DNA from: Paenibacillus pinisoli
GTDB lineage: Bacteria > Bacillota > Bacilli > Paenibacillales > Paenibacillaceae
Reading direction: 5' to 3'
DNA length: 64,000 bases
Assembly (NCBI RefSeq): GCF_003605435.1
Contig: NZ_QXQB01000002.1
Span: 1,054,001 to 1,118,000, forward strand
Below, piece after piece: positions 43,356 to 51,659 of this stretch; position 1 is the stretch's first letter, and every line of letters starts with the position of its first letter. The notes under the pieces were generated by a model. That model saw only the letters and a list, made by a program, of their open reading frames with translations, had not been told where the DNA came from and made no database searches. A program made the position numbers and the translations under genes.

Positions 43356-44468
43356 TTACTTGGCGTTAGCTTCCTTGAGTGCTTTCATCCAATCCGTCTC
43401 AAAAGCGTCCGTCGTGCCCCAGCCCGGAATAATGTCCGCGAGTGTTGCTACGTTAACCGCTTCGCTCGACTTCTTCAGATTCTCTTGCGTGATCAATGCC
43501 GCATCCAGGTCGAAGGTCGCAGGCGTCTCTTCGCCAGCCAGCTTCTTCGCTGCGATGCGCACGTTCACCGCGCCGATCATCTTCGCGTCTACAGCAGCCG
43601 TAGCTACCCACGGGCTGTTCTCTTCTTGCATCGCTTGCAGGTCGGCATTGGATACGTCGATGCCGTAGATTTTGATCTCGGTGCGTCCCGCTTCTACCAG
43701 AGCGCGGGTAGCGCCGATTGCGAATGCGTCCCAAGTTGCGAAGATCGCGTCGATTTCGCCTTTTGGATATTGAGTTAGCATAGCAGCAACCGCGTTTTGC
43801 GTTTCTACCGTTGTGTTGTCGTTGGCAACGCCGAAACGGGCTACTTCCTTAATGCCGGAGTGCTTCGCCAATACATCCTGATACACATGGTTGCGGCGAA
43901 CCATTGGCGGGAAGCCGTCTACCCACAGGTATACGATCTTCGCTTCTTCGCCGTGCTGCTTCACTAGCTCGTCCAATGCGTATTGCGCCAAAGCTTCATC
44001 CTTCTGGGATGTCAGCGTTACGCCTTCCACCGTGCTCAGGTCGCCGATGGAGTCGAAGGCTACTACTTCAATGCCCTTGTCTCTTAGCTTCTGCGCCAGC
44101 TCAACAACCGCAGCATCCTCCGCGTGGGACAGGACTACCGCATCCACATCGCTGTTAGCCGCTTGTTCGATCGCGTCCAGATACTTCGCCGTGTCGCCGT
44201 TCGCCGAGAACGTGTCGACCTTGAAGCCAAGCGCCTCGCCCTCTTGCTTCGCGCCCGCCAGGAATTGCGCTGTATGATCGTCTCCGCCGATTTTGCGGAT
44301 AACTTTAATTTTAATATCGCCCTTTTCTTTCAATGCTGCAGGCAGGTTCTCAACTTCTTTCACGGAACCTCCGGAAGACTTGCCGTTATCCGCTCCGCAA
44401 CCCGTTGCTGCGATTACAATCGCCAGCATCAGCACCAGAACGACGCTTAATTTATTTCTCTTAAACAT
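43356..44468 (-). CDS. Ribose-type sugar-binding lipoprotein
   Basis: The 370-residue protein has a lipoprotein signal (AIVIAATGCGAD, Cys24) and the periplasmic-binding-protein type I fold: IKVIRKIGGDDHTAQFLAGAKQEGEALG (in pieces), DAVVLSHAEDAAVVELAQ, GIEVVAFDS, and TWDAFAIGATRALVEAG with YGIDVSNADLQAM. It delivers a monosaccharide to the RbsA/RbsC-like proteins. It is the first gene of the operon and has a good promoter. GGAGAGAG lies about 7 nt before the ATG. The linker after the Cys is short (GKSSGGS). Confidence 0.9.
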   Translation of the reverse strand: MFKRNKLSVVLVLMLAIVIAATGCGADNGKSSGGSVKEVENLPAALKEKGDIKIKVIRKIGGDDHTAQFLAGAKQEGEALGFKVDTFSANGDTAKYLDAIEQAANSDVDAVVLSHAEDAAVVELAQKLRDKGIEVVAFDSIGDLSTVEGVTLTSQKDEALAQYALDELVKQHGEEAKIVYLWVDGFPPMVRRNHVYQDVLAKHSGIKEVARFGVANDNTTVETQNAVAAMLTQYPKGEIDAIFATWDAFAIGATRALVEAGRTEIKIYGIDVSNADLQAMQEENSPWVATAAVDAKMIGAVNVRIAAKKLAGEETPATFDLDAALITQENLKKSSEAVNVATLADIIPGWGTTDAFETDWMKALKEANAK

Positions 44469-44517
44469 GCTGAACTCTCTCCTTCTGACTGATTAATTCA
44501 CCACTTTAATACAAGTA

Positions 44518-44546
44518 ATCCTATCGGATATACCCAGGTACGTCAA
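44518..44546 (-). promoter_or_regulatory. Promoter of the ribose-type operon
   Basis: Minus-strand TTGACG (44541-44546), 17-nt spacer and TAGGAT (44518-44523). Confidence 0.6.
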
Positions 44547-44623
44547 TAGGTTATCCCGATTTTTTTGAAAAAATTTTCATAGATTTACTCTTCTTCCATA
44601 GAACCTCTTTATCCAGAGTCCTT

Positions 44624-45898
44624 CTATCCCATCGTCACCGGCTTATGCCGCGGAAAAGCAAGCGTAAATCTCGTTCCTTTGCCAACCTCGCTTCTCACAT
44701 CGATCTTGCCGTTCATTTTTTTGATAATGCTGAAGGAAATCATCATGCCAAGCCCCGTCCCTTTCTCTTTGGTCGAATAATAAGGCGTCCCCAGACGCTT
44801 CAGCTGATCGCCTGTCATGCCGCTGCCCGTATCGCGGATCGTGACCGTCGCGATATCGTTGCGGCATTCCGTCGCAAGCTCCAGCATACCGCCGTTCGGC
44901 ATAGCTTCAATCGCGTGCTTCCCAATATTGATCAGCGCTTGCCGGAATTTATACCGGTCGCCCATCGTCAGCGGAGCGTCCCCCTTCGCCAGCTGCACCG
45001 ACAGGTTAACATTATTGAAATTTGCGTAGGTGAGCAAAATGTTAGACAAATATTCGACCTCGACATTCACATTTATCGCTTCCATCAGCTCGGGGTCGGT
45101 TCTGGCGAGCGACAAATAATCTGCAATAATATGCTCGGCCCGGTCGAGCTCTGAGAAGCAGATATTTTTATAGAATTCTTTTTTGTCCGCTTGAATGCCG
45201 GGAGAGCCTAACAAATGAATAAAGCCCCGAACAGCTGTGAGCGGATTGCGGATTTCATGGGCTACAGATGCCGCCATGTCGCTGACAAGGCGCATTTTCT
45301 CGCTTTTCACCACTTCTTCCTGCATATGATAGTGCCTGTTCAAAAACTCAATCGCATAGACCGTCACACCAACGATTAGAGCTTGCATGGCATAAGTGGT
45401 CAACAATTGCAGCGGCTGATTCAGCAAATATGAATACTGATTGGTTATAGTGAGAAACAGAATGAGAGTAATTAGCTTAATGAGGATGCTGAGGATGACC
45501 GCCCACGCAAGCTTCCAGACGAGCGAGGCTTGCTGGAATTTCCGAATGGCGATGTAGACGATCAGGTAGGTGGGCAATATGGAGAGGGCGTAGAGCAAGT
45601 TATCGGGGCTGTCCAGCAAATAACGGGTCATAATTAGCGTGCCATAGAGCAACAGTGCGATGGCGCCCCCTCCGTACAAGGAGCCGATCGTTAGCGGTAT
45701 GGATCGGAAGTCGTAGTTGAAGCCAATGATTTTGACAGGGAAACACATCGTTACAATCAGAGCCAGCGCAAAAATAAAGAACATCAGAGAGCGGTAATAG
45801 ATCAGTCGGTGTCTCAGCCTGTACAGGAAAGGGTATAGCGCGAGCGGGGATGAAATAATTAGCACATTCAATAGAAAGTCTTTGAGAAAGTGTTCCAT
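44624..45898 (-). CDS. KinB-like membrane sensor histidine kinase
   Basis: The 424-residue protein has about five or six membrane segments (about 10-190, 5TMR-LYT-like), then a HisKA domain with phospho-His in ASVAHEIRNPLTAVRGF and an HATPase domain with DRYKFRQALINIGKHAIEA, RDTGSGMTG and GTGLGM. This layout resembles sporulation kinase KinB, which feeds the Spo0F/Spo0B phosphorelay. No response regulator is adjacent, which supports that role. The ATG at 45898 has GGGGG 5 nt upstream. One oddity: the N-box has IGKHAIEA where most have NLxxNAxxA; a His replaces the conserved Asn. Confidence 0.85.
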   Translation of the reverse strand: MEHFLKDFLLNVLIISSPLALYPFLYRLRHRLIYYRSLMFFIFALALIVTMCFPVKIIGFNYDFRSIPLTIGSLYGGGAIALLLYGTLIMTRYLLDSPDNLLYALSILPTYLIVYIAIRKFQQASLVWKLAWAVILSILIKLITLILFLTITNQYSYLLNQPLQLLTTYAMQALIVGVTVYAIEFLNRHYHMQEEVVKSEKMRLVSDMAASVAHEIRNPLTAVRGFIHLLGSPGIQADKKEFYKNICFSELDRAEHIIADYLSLARTDPELMEAINVNVEVEYLSNILLTYANFNNVNLSVQLAKGDAPLTMGDRYKFRQALINIGKHAIEAMPNGGMLELATECRNDIATVTIRDTGSGMTGDQLKRLGTPYYSTKEKGTGLGMMISFSIIKKMNGKIDVRSEVGKGTRFTLAFPRHKPVTMG

Positions 45899-46013
45899 AG
45901 GGGCCCCCTTGACGACTATTCTGCAAAACATTCGTTATAACGGTACGACAACCCAAATATAGCATAATTTCTCGGCCGCTACTGTAAAAAAAATATCGAA
46001 AAGGGACCGGTGC

Positions 46014-46040
46014 AAAAAGACGCCTATCGCTAGGCGCCTT
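46014..46040 (-). terminator. Terminator of the diguanylate cyclase gene
   Basis: Minus-strand stem GGCGCCTA / TAGGCGTC (one G-U pair) with a 4-nt loop, followed by TTTTTG. Confidence 0.85.
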
Positions 46041-46042
46041 CC

Positions 46043-47677
46043 CTAAGAAGCATGTTCGGTTATGGCAAAAGTCAGCTTGTTTTTTCCTTTGCTTTTGGAA
46101 GCGTACAACGCTTGGTCGGCCAGCTTCAGCAGCTGCAGCGGATCCGTCCCGTTATGCGGCCACATCGCCCCTCCGATGCTGCAGCTCACCTTGGCCATGC
46201 CGGCCTCCAACTCGAACGGCTCGCGCAGGCTTTCCAGGATGCCGGTCGCAACCTCGCTTGCCTCCAGCAGCGCTCCTTGCAAGGGAAGCGCCAGCACCAC
46301 TACAAATTCGTCTCCTCCCATGCGGAACACATGGCCCTGCACAGTAATGCTATCTTTGATGCGCGCTGCAGCCTGGCGAAGAAGCTCATCCCCCGCATCG
46401 TGCCCGAGGGAATCGTTGACTCCCTTGAACCCGTCCAGGTCCAAATAGAGAAAAGCAAGTGCGCCCAGCCTTTCTTCCGCCTGCCTGATCGCGCCCCCGA
46501 CAATGGCCTCCAGCGAGGAGCGGTTCAGCAAGCCGGTCAGCTTGTCCCGATGAGCCTGATCCTCCATCTTGACCAGCTCAGACTCCGTAGCCGTCAGCTC
46601 TGCAATAAGCCCGCGCAGCGAGCTGGACAGCACCTCGATATCCTTAATTCCCCGCGCATGCGGAATTTCCGTCTTTTCCCCCCAGCGCAAACGATCCGCA
46701 GCTTCGGCGATGCGGGATAACGGCTTCGAGATTTTTCCCGCGAATACCCAGGCTAATACGGTAAACAACGCGATCAGCACAATCCCGAGCACGACAACAT
46801 CCCAGATTAAAGCGTGTATCGGAGCAAAAGCAACGTCGGCAGGCTGGCGCACAACGATTTTCCAGCCCAGTCCGGGATAGTTATTGTAGCCGGATCCTTG
46901 CGCAAAGCCCGTCAAATACTCGCGTCCGTCCGGCCATTGCAGAACCGCCCATTCGTTGGCCCCGTTATACTCATCGAAGTCCTCAAGCGATAGCTTCTTG
47001 CCCGGCCAGGATTCCGGACCGAGCAGCACCGTATCGTCTATAGCGCTTAAAATAAATACGTCGATCTCCTTCTTGCTGTCGCCTTGCAGCGACTTCAGCA
47101 CGGAGCTTTTAATTTCTTTTGACCATTCCCAGCTCAGATGGGCTGCCAATACGCCAGTCAGCTTCCCGTTATCATCGAACAACGGCGTACTGATATCGAC
47201 GAACTTTAACGGCTCGCCTGTAGGATTAGGCAGCAGCTCCGATAGAAGCACAGCATCGTGCACATCGCCAATGAACGGCTTCTCCAGCGCCTTCTTGTAG
47301 ACCGGACGCTCGGCAATGCTGCTTCCTACCAGAATGCCCCCTGTAGAGGAAAGGATATTTCCGTCAGGATCGGACAAGCCAACCCATGAAAATGAAGGTA
47401 TATTATGATTCAGCTCATGCAGCAGCCCGCTCACCTCTTCCAGATCGGAAGGAAATCGCAGCGCTTTCAAATGGCTTAACAGCAATACCTCGTTATAACG
47501 CGACCACATATAATAATCCAGCTTGTCGGACATTTGATAGGCAAGAGCGGCAAGCGAACCGCCTATCTCCTCCCTGACCTCGCGGCTGGTTCTCTGGCTG
47601 ATGACTACACTCATGGAGACAATGACTACGATGATTAGAAAAGCAAACGATAACGAGAAGTACGTCCTCAGCCTCAT
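46043..47677 (-). CDS. Cache-HAMP-GGDEF diguanylate cyclase
   Basis: The 544-residue protein has a membrane segment (about 7-30), a dCache extracytoplasmic sensor (about 35-275), a second membrane segment (about 285-308), a HAMP linker (FAGKISKPLSRIAEAADRL) and a GGDEF domain (about 375-540). The active-site motif is intact (FRMGGDEFVVV), while the place of the RxxD inhibitory site reads TVQG, so feedback inhibition by c-di-GMP is unlikely. It should make c-di-GMP in response to an external ligand. GGGAGG precedes the ATG. It is the opposite activity to the EAL protein at the window's left end. Confidence 0.9.
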   Translation of the reverse strand: MRLRTYFSLSFAFLIIVVIVSMSVVISQRTSREVREEIGGSLAALAYQMSDKLDYYMWSRYNEVLLLSHLKALRFPSDLEEVSGLLHELNHNIPSFSWVGLSDPDGNILSSTGGILVGSSIAERPVYKKALEKPFIGDVHDAVLLSELLPNPTGEPLKFVDISTPLFDDNGKLTGVLAAHLSWEWSKEIKSSVLKSLQGDSKKEIDVFILSAIDDTVLLGPESWPGKKLSLEDFDEYNGANEWAVLQWPDGREYLTGFAQGSGYNNYPGLGWKIVVRQPADVAFAPIHALIWDVVVLGIVLIALFTVLAWVFAGKISKPLSRIAEAADRLRWGEKTEIPHARGIKDIEVLSSSLRGLIAELTATESELVKMEDQAHRDKLTGLLNRSSLEAIVGGAIRQAEERLGALAFLYLDLDGFKGVNDSLGHDAGDELLRQAAARIKDSITVQGHVFRMGGDEFVVVLALPLQGALLEASEVATGILESLREPFELEAGMAKVSCSIGGAMWPHNGTDPLQLLKLADQALYASKSKGKNKLTFAITEHAS

Positions 47678-47989
47678 CGTCGCGACCCCCTCCCGCGTTC
47701 TGTGTCGATACGTGTCGGATTCAGCAAGTATTATAGTCTATTTATTGAGTTAAAGGAAGGTATAAAAAAAGCCGTTCTCCTTCCCATCACCCTTGTCATT
47801 CATATGACTTCATTCCCCCATTTGCAGTCTCGTCCATTCGGTTGCCCACAACGGTTGGATCGTTTCAGAAATCAAAAAAACGCCTTCGCCGCCACATGAA
47901 CTATGGCATTGAAGACGTCTTAACCTTATTGCCTGCTATGTCGTTCGAGCCGGGCGGCAGGGCTGCCGCTGCAACCCTAATCCCATTGC
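47678..47989. other. Gene-free stretch between the cyclase and the reductase
   Basis: No convincing gene. It contains the cyclase promoter region and the end of the reductase transcript; a GC-rich dyad near 47950-47970 (GGGCGGCAGGGCTGCC) could be a weak terminator. Confidence 0.35.
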
Positions 47990-48913
47990 TTACTTTCCAG
48001 CAGCGTCCTGCGGATGAGGCTCCGTCAGCAGCTCCGCCGCCCGCGCATTGGATTCAACCTGAGCGGGATCCTTGCAGCCCGGTATTACCGTTGTGACTGC
48101 AGGGTGCTTCAAGCACCATGCCAGCGCCCAGCTTGCCATATCGACGCCTGCCGGCACCTCCTCGCGGGCGATGCGCTCCACTTCCTCCAGCTTCTGCCGC
48201 GTTGCTTCGGCATCATGACGATGGCGCACATCATTGTTCGCAAAAACAGCCCCCGGCTTGTATTTGCCGCTCAGATAGCCGCTTGCCAGCGGTACGCGGG
48301 CGAGCACGCCCAGATCCTGGCGCTCGCAGGACGGGAAGACTTGCTCTTCCGGCTTGCGGTCCAAGCGGTTATATACGACCTGAATCGTGCGGGAATTCAC
48401 GCTTGTCGATGCATCCGTCTGATGCAGATTGTCATTTTTGCCGATCGATGTGCCAAGGAAGCGGATCTTGCCCGCTTGCACCTGCTTGTCCAGCGTTGTC
48501 CACAGCTCATCGTTGTCGAACGCGGAATCCGGTCCGGAATGGAATTGATACAGATCAATGTAATCCAGCTTCAGCGCCTTCAGCGACGCGTCGAGCTGAG
48601 CGGTCACGCCTGCGGCATCATATACATCCGTACGCGTGAACAGGTTATGGAAGTGATGGCCGAACTTTGTCGCGACGATCCAGTCCTCGCGGTTTCTCCG
48701 GCTCAAATAATCGCCAATCAAGCTCTCCGACAGGTGGTCGCCGTAGCATTCAGCCGTATCGATCAGATTGATGCCTAGCTCATGCCCTTTATCCAGAATC
48801 GCGTCCGCTTCCGCTTGCGTATATTCGCGGCCCCACTCTCCGCCGAACTGCCATGTCCCGATGCCGATCACCGACACATTCAGGTTCGTACTGCCCAAAC
48901 GTCTATACTTCAT
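47990..48913 (-). CDS. Aldo/keto reductase
   Basis: The 307-residue (alpha/beta)8 protein has the AKR tetrad: Asp and Tyr in NLIDTAECYGD, Lys in VATKFGHH and His in LYQFHSGPD. The C-terminal NADPH-binding end has TVIPGCKDPAQVESN. It starts MKYRRLGSTNLNVSVIGIGTW, the form of many Bacillus/Paenibacillus general stress-type AKRs (YhdN-like). It reduces aldehydes or ketones using NADPH, substrate unknown. GGAGGAGA lies before the ATG. Monocistronic. Confidence 0.9.
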   Translation of the reverse strand: MKYRRLGSTNLNVSVIGIGTWQFGGEWGREYTQAEADAILDKGHELGINLIDTAECYGDHLSESLIGDYLSRRNREDWIVATKFGHHFHNLFTRTDVYDAAGVTAQLDASLKALKLDYIDLYQFHSGPDSAFDNDELWTTLDKQVQAGKIRFLGTSIGKNDNLHQTDASTSVNSRTIQVVYNRLDRKPEEQVFPSCERQDLGVLARVPLASGYLSGKYKPGAVFANNDVRHRHDAEATRQKLEEVERIAREEVPAGVDMASWALAWCLKHPAVTTVIPGCKDPAQVESNARAAELLTEPHPQDAAGK

Positions 48914-48996
48914 AACGATTCTCCTCCCAGCTATACGATTTCTACACCATTATACCTTTTGAAGAGCGCGAATAAAAACAGCTCTAATTATGAAGT

Positions 48997-49155
48997 CTAT
49001 GAAAATCCATTCAAGCCTCGGATACAGGAAACAGGATGCTCCATCTTTTGAAGAATACGCTGCTGTATGAACCGCTTATATGAACGTTCGTGCTCGTAAG
49101 GGCGGAGAAATTCGCGGTCAGCTTCGTTAATGATGCCGTCATCCTTGCCAATCAA
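48997..49155 (-). CDS. Possible 52-residue protein, unknown
   Basis: A small frame from TTG (49155) to TAG (48997) has GAGGTGA 7 nt upstream. The predicted peptide is polar and helical (MIGKDDGIINEADREFLRPY, then EHERSYKRFIQQRILQKMEH). It has no Gly-rich or membrane segment. Codon use looks ordinary. No homologue is recognised, so it may be a real small gene or the remnant of a larger one; the gap between neighbours (48913-49279) is otherwise unexplained. Confidence 0.4.
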   Translation of the reverse strand: MIGKDDGIINEADREFLRPYEHERSYKRFIQQRILQKMEHPVSCIRGLNGFS

Positions 49156-49210
49156 CAGCTATTCACCTCAACCTAGCGGATCTATCGACATGCGCTAACC
49201 GCTTTGCAGC

Positions 49211-49250
49211 TCAAAAAAATGATGTGCCGGCGCATGCAGTCCGGCGCATT
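49211..49250 (-). terminator. Terminator of the XRE regulator gene
   Basis: Minus-strand arms TGCGCCGG / CCGGCACA (with one bulge each) around a 10-nt loop, followed by TCATTTTTTTG. Confidence 0.7.
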
Positions 49251-49278
49251 ATTTTCTTGTCTCATGACATGCTCTGCG

Positions 49279-50139
49279 TCATTCGTCGCTGTCATGACTT
49301 TCCTTGCGGGCAAGCCATTGCCTTAGCTTCGTTTCTGTAGAGGAGCCCGGCGCCGGGGTGTAGATGCTGCATCGCAGCTCTGATCCTCCCTGTGCCTGCA
49401 TCGAAGTCAGGCGGAACAGCATCTTGCCAGCCTGGGCATGGCGGAATTCGAGCGATACCTCCGGCGCGTAGCTCACCCCGCCCTGCTCCCATAGACGGGT
49501 GAAGTCGGGATAGCTCTCCTTCATCTCGTTAATGAATTGCTCATACCATTCGTCCTTCACATACTGGCCGTAATATGCCCGGAACATCGCAAGGAAACCG
49601 CCAGCGAAATGCTCCCAGTTGGCAGCAAGCCGGCGAAGCTCTTTTCTTGCGAACAGCAGCTTCACCATGTTGCGCTCCAACGCCGGAATCTCGGCAAAAT
49701 CAAGAAATACATATGCGGCTGCGTCATTCCACCCAACGATGCCGCACCGTCGGTCAGACACAATAACAGGGCAATGTCTAAGCTCATCGATAATATACTT
49801 GAGCGAAGCCGGGACAGCGGGCGAAGCATGATCCGACTCTCCCTGCTCGGCATCGGGATCCATGGCCAGCGTCAGCATATATTTGCGTTCGTCCTCATTA
49901 AGCTGAAGCGCTTTGGCTACACTGTTCAAGACAGAGGGCGATACCCGAATATCTCGTCCCTGCTCCAGCCACGTATACCAGGTCAAGCTGACGCCCGCGA
50001 GCTGGGCAACCTCTTCTCGCCGCAGCCCCGGCGTTCTTCTCCGGGAGCCCGACGGCATGCCGACTGACTCCGGCCTTAGCATGGACCGCTTTGTTTTCAA
50101 AAACTCGGATAAAGCATGCAACCTGCCCTCTGAATTCAT
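49279..50139 (-). CDS. XRE-family regulator with MmyB-like ligand domain
   Basis: The 286-residue protein starts with an XRE helix-turn-helix (about 8-85: RRTPGLRREEVAQLAGVSLTWYTWLEQGR in pieces, with the LRREEVAQLAGVS signature) and continues with a MmyB-like ligand-binding domain (about 100-270; VSDRRCGIVGWNDAAAYVF, ALERNMVKLLF, EFRHAQAGKMLFRLTS). In a structurally known relative this domain binds a medium/long-chain fatty acid. The ATG at 50139 has GGAGG 8 nt upstream. It is divergent from fabF, so sensing of a fatty acid or its CoA/ACP ester is plausible. Confidence 0.85.
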   Translation of the reverse strand: MNSEGRLHALSEFLKTKRSMLRPESVGMPSGSRRRTPGLRREEVAQLAGVSLTWYTWLEQGRDIRVSPSVLNSVAKALQLNEDERKYMLTLAMDPDAEQGESDHASPAVPASLKYIIDELRHCPVIVSDRRCGIVGWNDAAAYVFLDFAEIPALERNMVKLLFARKELRRLAANWEHFAGGFLAMFRAYYGQYVKDEWYEQFINEMKESYPDFTRLWEQGGVSYAPEVSLEFRHAQAGKMLFRLTSMQAQGGSELRCSIYTPAPGSSTETKLRQWLARKESHDSDE

Positions 50140-50173
50140 CTTGTATTCCTCCAAGCTATTATCCTGGTGCTGC

Positions 50174-50187
50174 TTATACTAGTATAA
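50174..50187. promoter_or_regulatory. Palindrome between XRE and fabF genes
   Basis: Perfect 14-bp palindrome TTATACTAGTATAA, 35 nt before the regulator's start and 75 nt before fabF. It contains TATACT in both directions, so it may be an operator that overlaps -10 elements. Confidence 0.5.
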
Positions 50188-50262
50188 ACGAAAACTGGTA
50201 ACAGGATAAATTCTATGACAAACTAGGTTCAATTCAGCAACAAGCCAAGGAGGATGAGATAG

Positions 50263-51501
50263 ATGGAAAGAGTCGTCATTACAGGAATGGGCGTGCTGTC
50301 GCCGCTCGGCAACGACACAGCGACCTTTTGGCAGCGGATGGTTCGGGGCGAGTCGGGCATTGGCGTTATTGATGCTTTTGATACGTCCAGACATAAAACG
50401 AAAATTGCCGGAGTGGTAAAAGATTTCGACGCGGAAGGGAGATTCGGCCGCAAGGAAGCCCGGCGTATGGATCGCTTTACGCAATTCGCGCTTGCCGCTG
50501 CGGAGGATGCGCTGCTGGATTCAGGCCTTGATCTTCAGGCCGCCGACAAGGAACGGATCGGCGTCTATGTGGGCTCCGGCATCGGCGGCATCGGTACTCT
50601 GCTTGAGCAGGCCAAGCTGCTGGCGGAGCGTGGGCCTGAGCGGGTCAGCCCCACGCTGGTGCCCATGATGATCTCCAATATGGCCGCGGCTTCGATCAGC
50701 ATTCACTACGGCTTTACTGGACCTACGCTGTCGCCCGTCACCGCTTGCTCGATCGGGAACACGGCCATTGGCGAAGCATGGCGACTCATTCGCTCCGGCG
50801 AAGCCGATGTAGTGGTAGCGGGAGGAGCCGAAGCCGCCATCACCGATATTTCCCTCGCCAGCTTCGGCAATGCGACATCGCTATCGACGCGGAATGATGA
50901 TCCGACGCGGGCGAGCAGGCCATTCGACGCCGGACGCGATGGCTTCGTCATCGGAGAAGGAGCCGGAATCGTCGTGCTGGAGTCGCTCTCCCACGCCCAG
51001 CGCAGAGGCGCTCGCATCCAAGCAGAAGTCATAGGATACGGAGCAAGCTCCGACGCTTATCATATCGTCGCCACCCATCCGGAGGGAGCGGGCGCTTATC
51101 TTGCGATGAAGCAGGCGATCCGCAGCGCCGGACTGCAGCCGGAGGACATCGACGTCATCAGCGCGCACGCGACTAGCACCGAGCTTGGCGACCGCTCCGA
51201 GACAGCCGCGATCAAGCGGTTGTTCGGGGAACATGCGCGCAGCATCCCTGTGACGGCCAACAAATCCATGATTGGCCACATGTTCGGAGCGGCTGGCGGC
51301 GCAGAAGCGATCGCGCTGGTGAAGAGCCTCCAGGAAGGCATCATTCCGCCGACGATCAACCAAGAGACGCCCGATCCGGATTGCGATCTGGACTACGTGC
51401 CGAACGCAGCTCGCCAAGCTTCGTTGACAGTCGGCTTGTCCAATTCCTTCGGCTTCGGCGGACACAACGCAGTCATCGTGCTCCGGCGATACGAGGAATA
51501 A
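50263..51501 (+). CDS. fabF: Beta-ketoacyl-ACP synthase II (FabF)
   Basis: The 412-residue thiolase-fold protein has the C-H-H triad: Cys162 in SPVTACSIGNTAIGEAW, His in ISAHATSTELGDRSE and His in NKSMIGHMFGAAGG. It opens with VVITGMGVLSPLGND and ends GLSNSFGFGGHNAVIVL. It elongates acyl-ACP with malonyl-ACP. It is not next to other fab genes, so it may be a second copy used for modified or cold-adapted fatty acids; the divergent MmyB-type regulator suggests ligand control. AAGGAGG lies about 11 nt before the ATG. Confidence 0.93.
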   Translation: MERVVITGMGVLSPLGNDTATFWQRMVRGESGIGVIDAFDTSRHKTKIAGVVKDFDAEGRFGRKEARRMDRFTQFALAAAEDALLDSGLDLQAADKERIGVYVGSGIGGIGTLLEQAKLLAERGPERVSPTLVPMMISNMAAASISIHYGFTGPTLSPVTACSIGNTAIGEAWRLIRSGEADVVVAGGAEAAITDISLASFGNATSLSTRNDDPTRASRPFDAGRDGFVIGEGAGIVVLESLSHAQRRGARIQAEVIGYGASSDAYHIVATHPEGAGAYLAMKQAIRSAGLQPEDIDVISAHATSTELGDRSETAAIKRLFGEHARSIPVTANKSMIGHMFGAAGGAEAIALVKSLQEGIIPPTINQETPDPDCDLDYVPNAARQASLTVGLSNSFGFGGHNAVIVLRRYEE

Positions 51502-51576
51502 AATGCCGGCCACTTGCCTGGCTGCACATTAGATGCTTGGCAGCGTCCAGCAAATCGTAATTCGCAACGCATATCA

Positions 51577-51640
51577 AAAGCGGCGCCGCCCCTGCCCCTG
51601 CCTAGGGCAAGCGTATAGCGGTGCCGCTTGCGCTTTTTTC
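51577..51640 (+). terminator. Terminator of fabF
   Basis: Arms AAGCGGC-CCGC / GCGG-GCCGCTT enclose about 28 nt; GCGCTTTTTTCTTTT follows. Confidence 0.7.
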
Positions 51641-51659
51641 TTTTATCACACTAGTTCCG

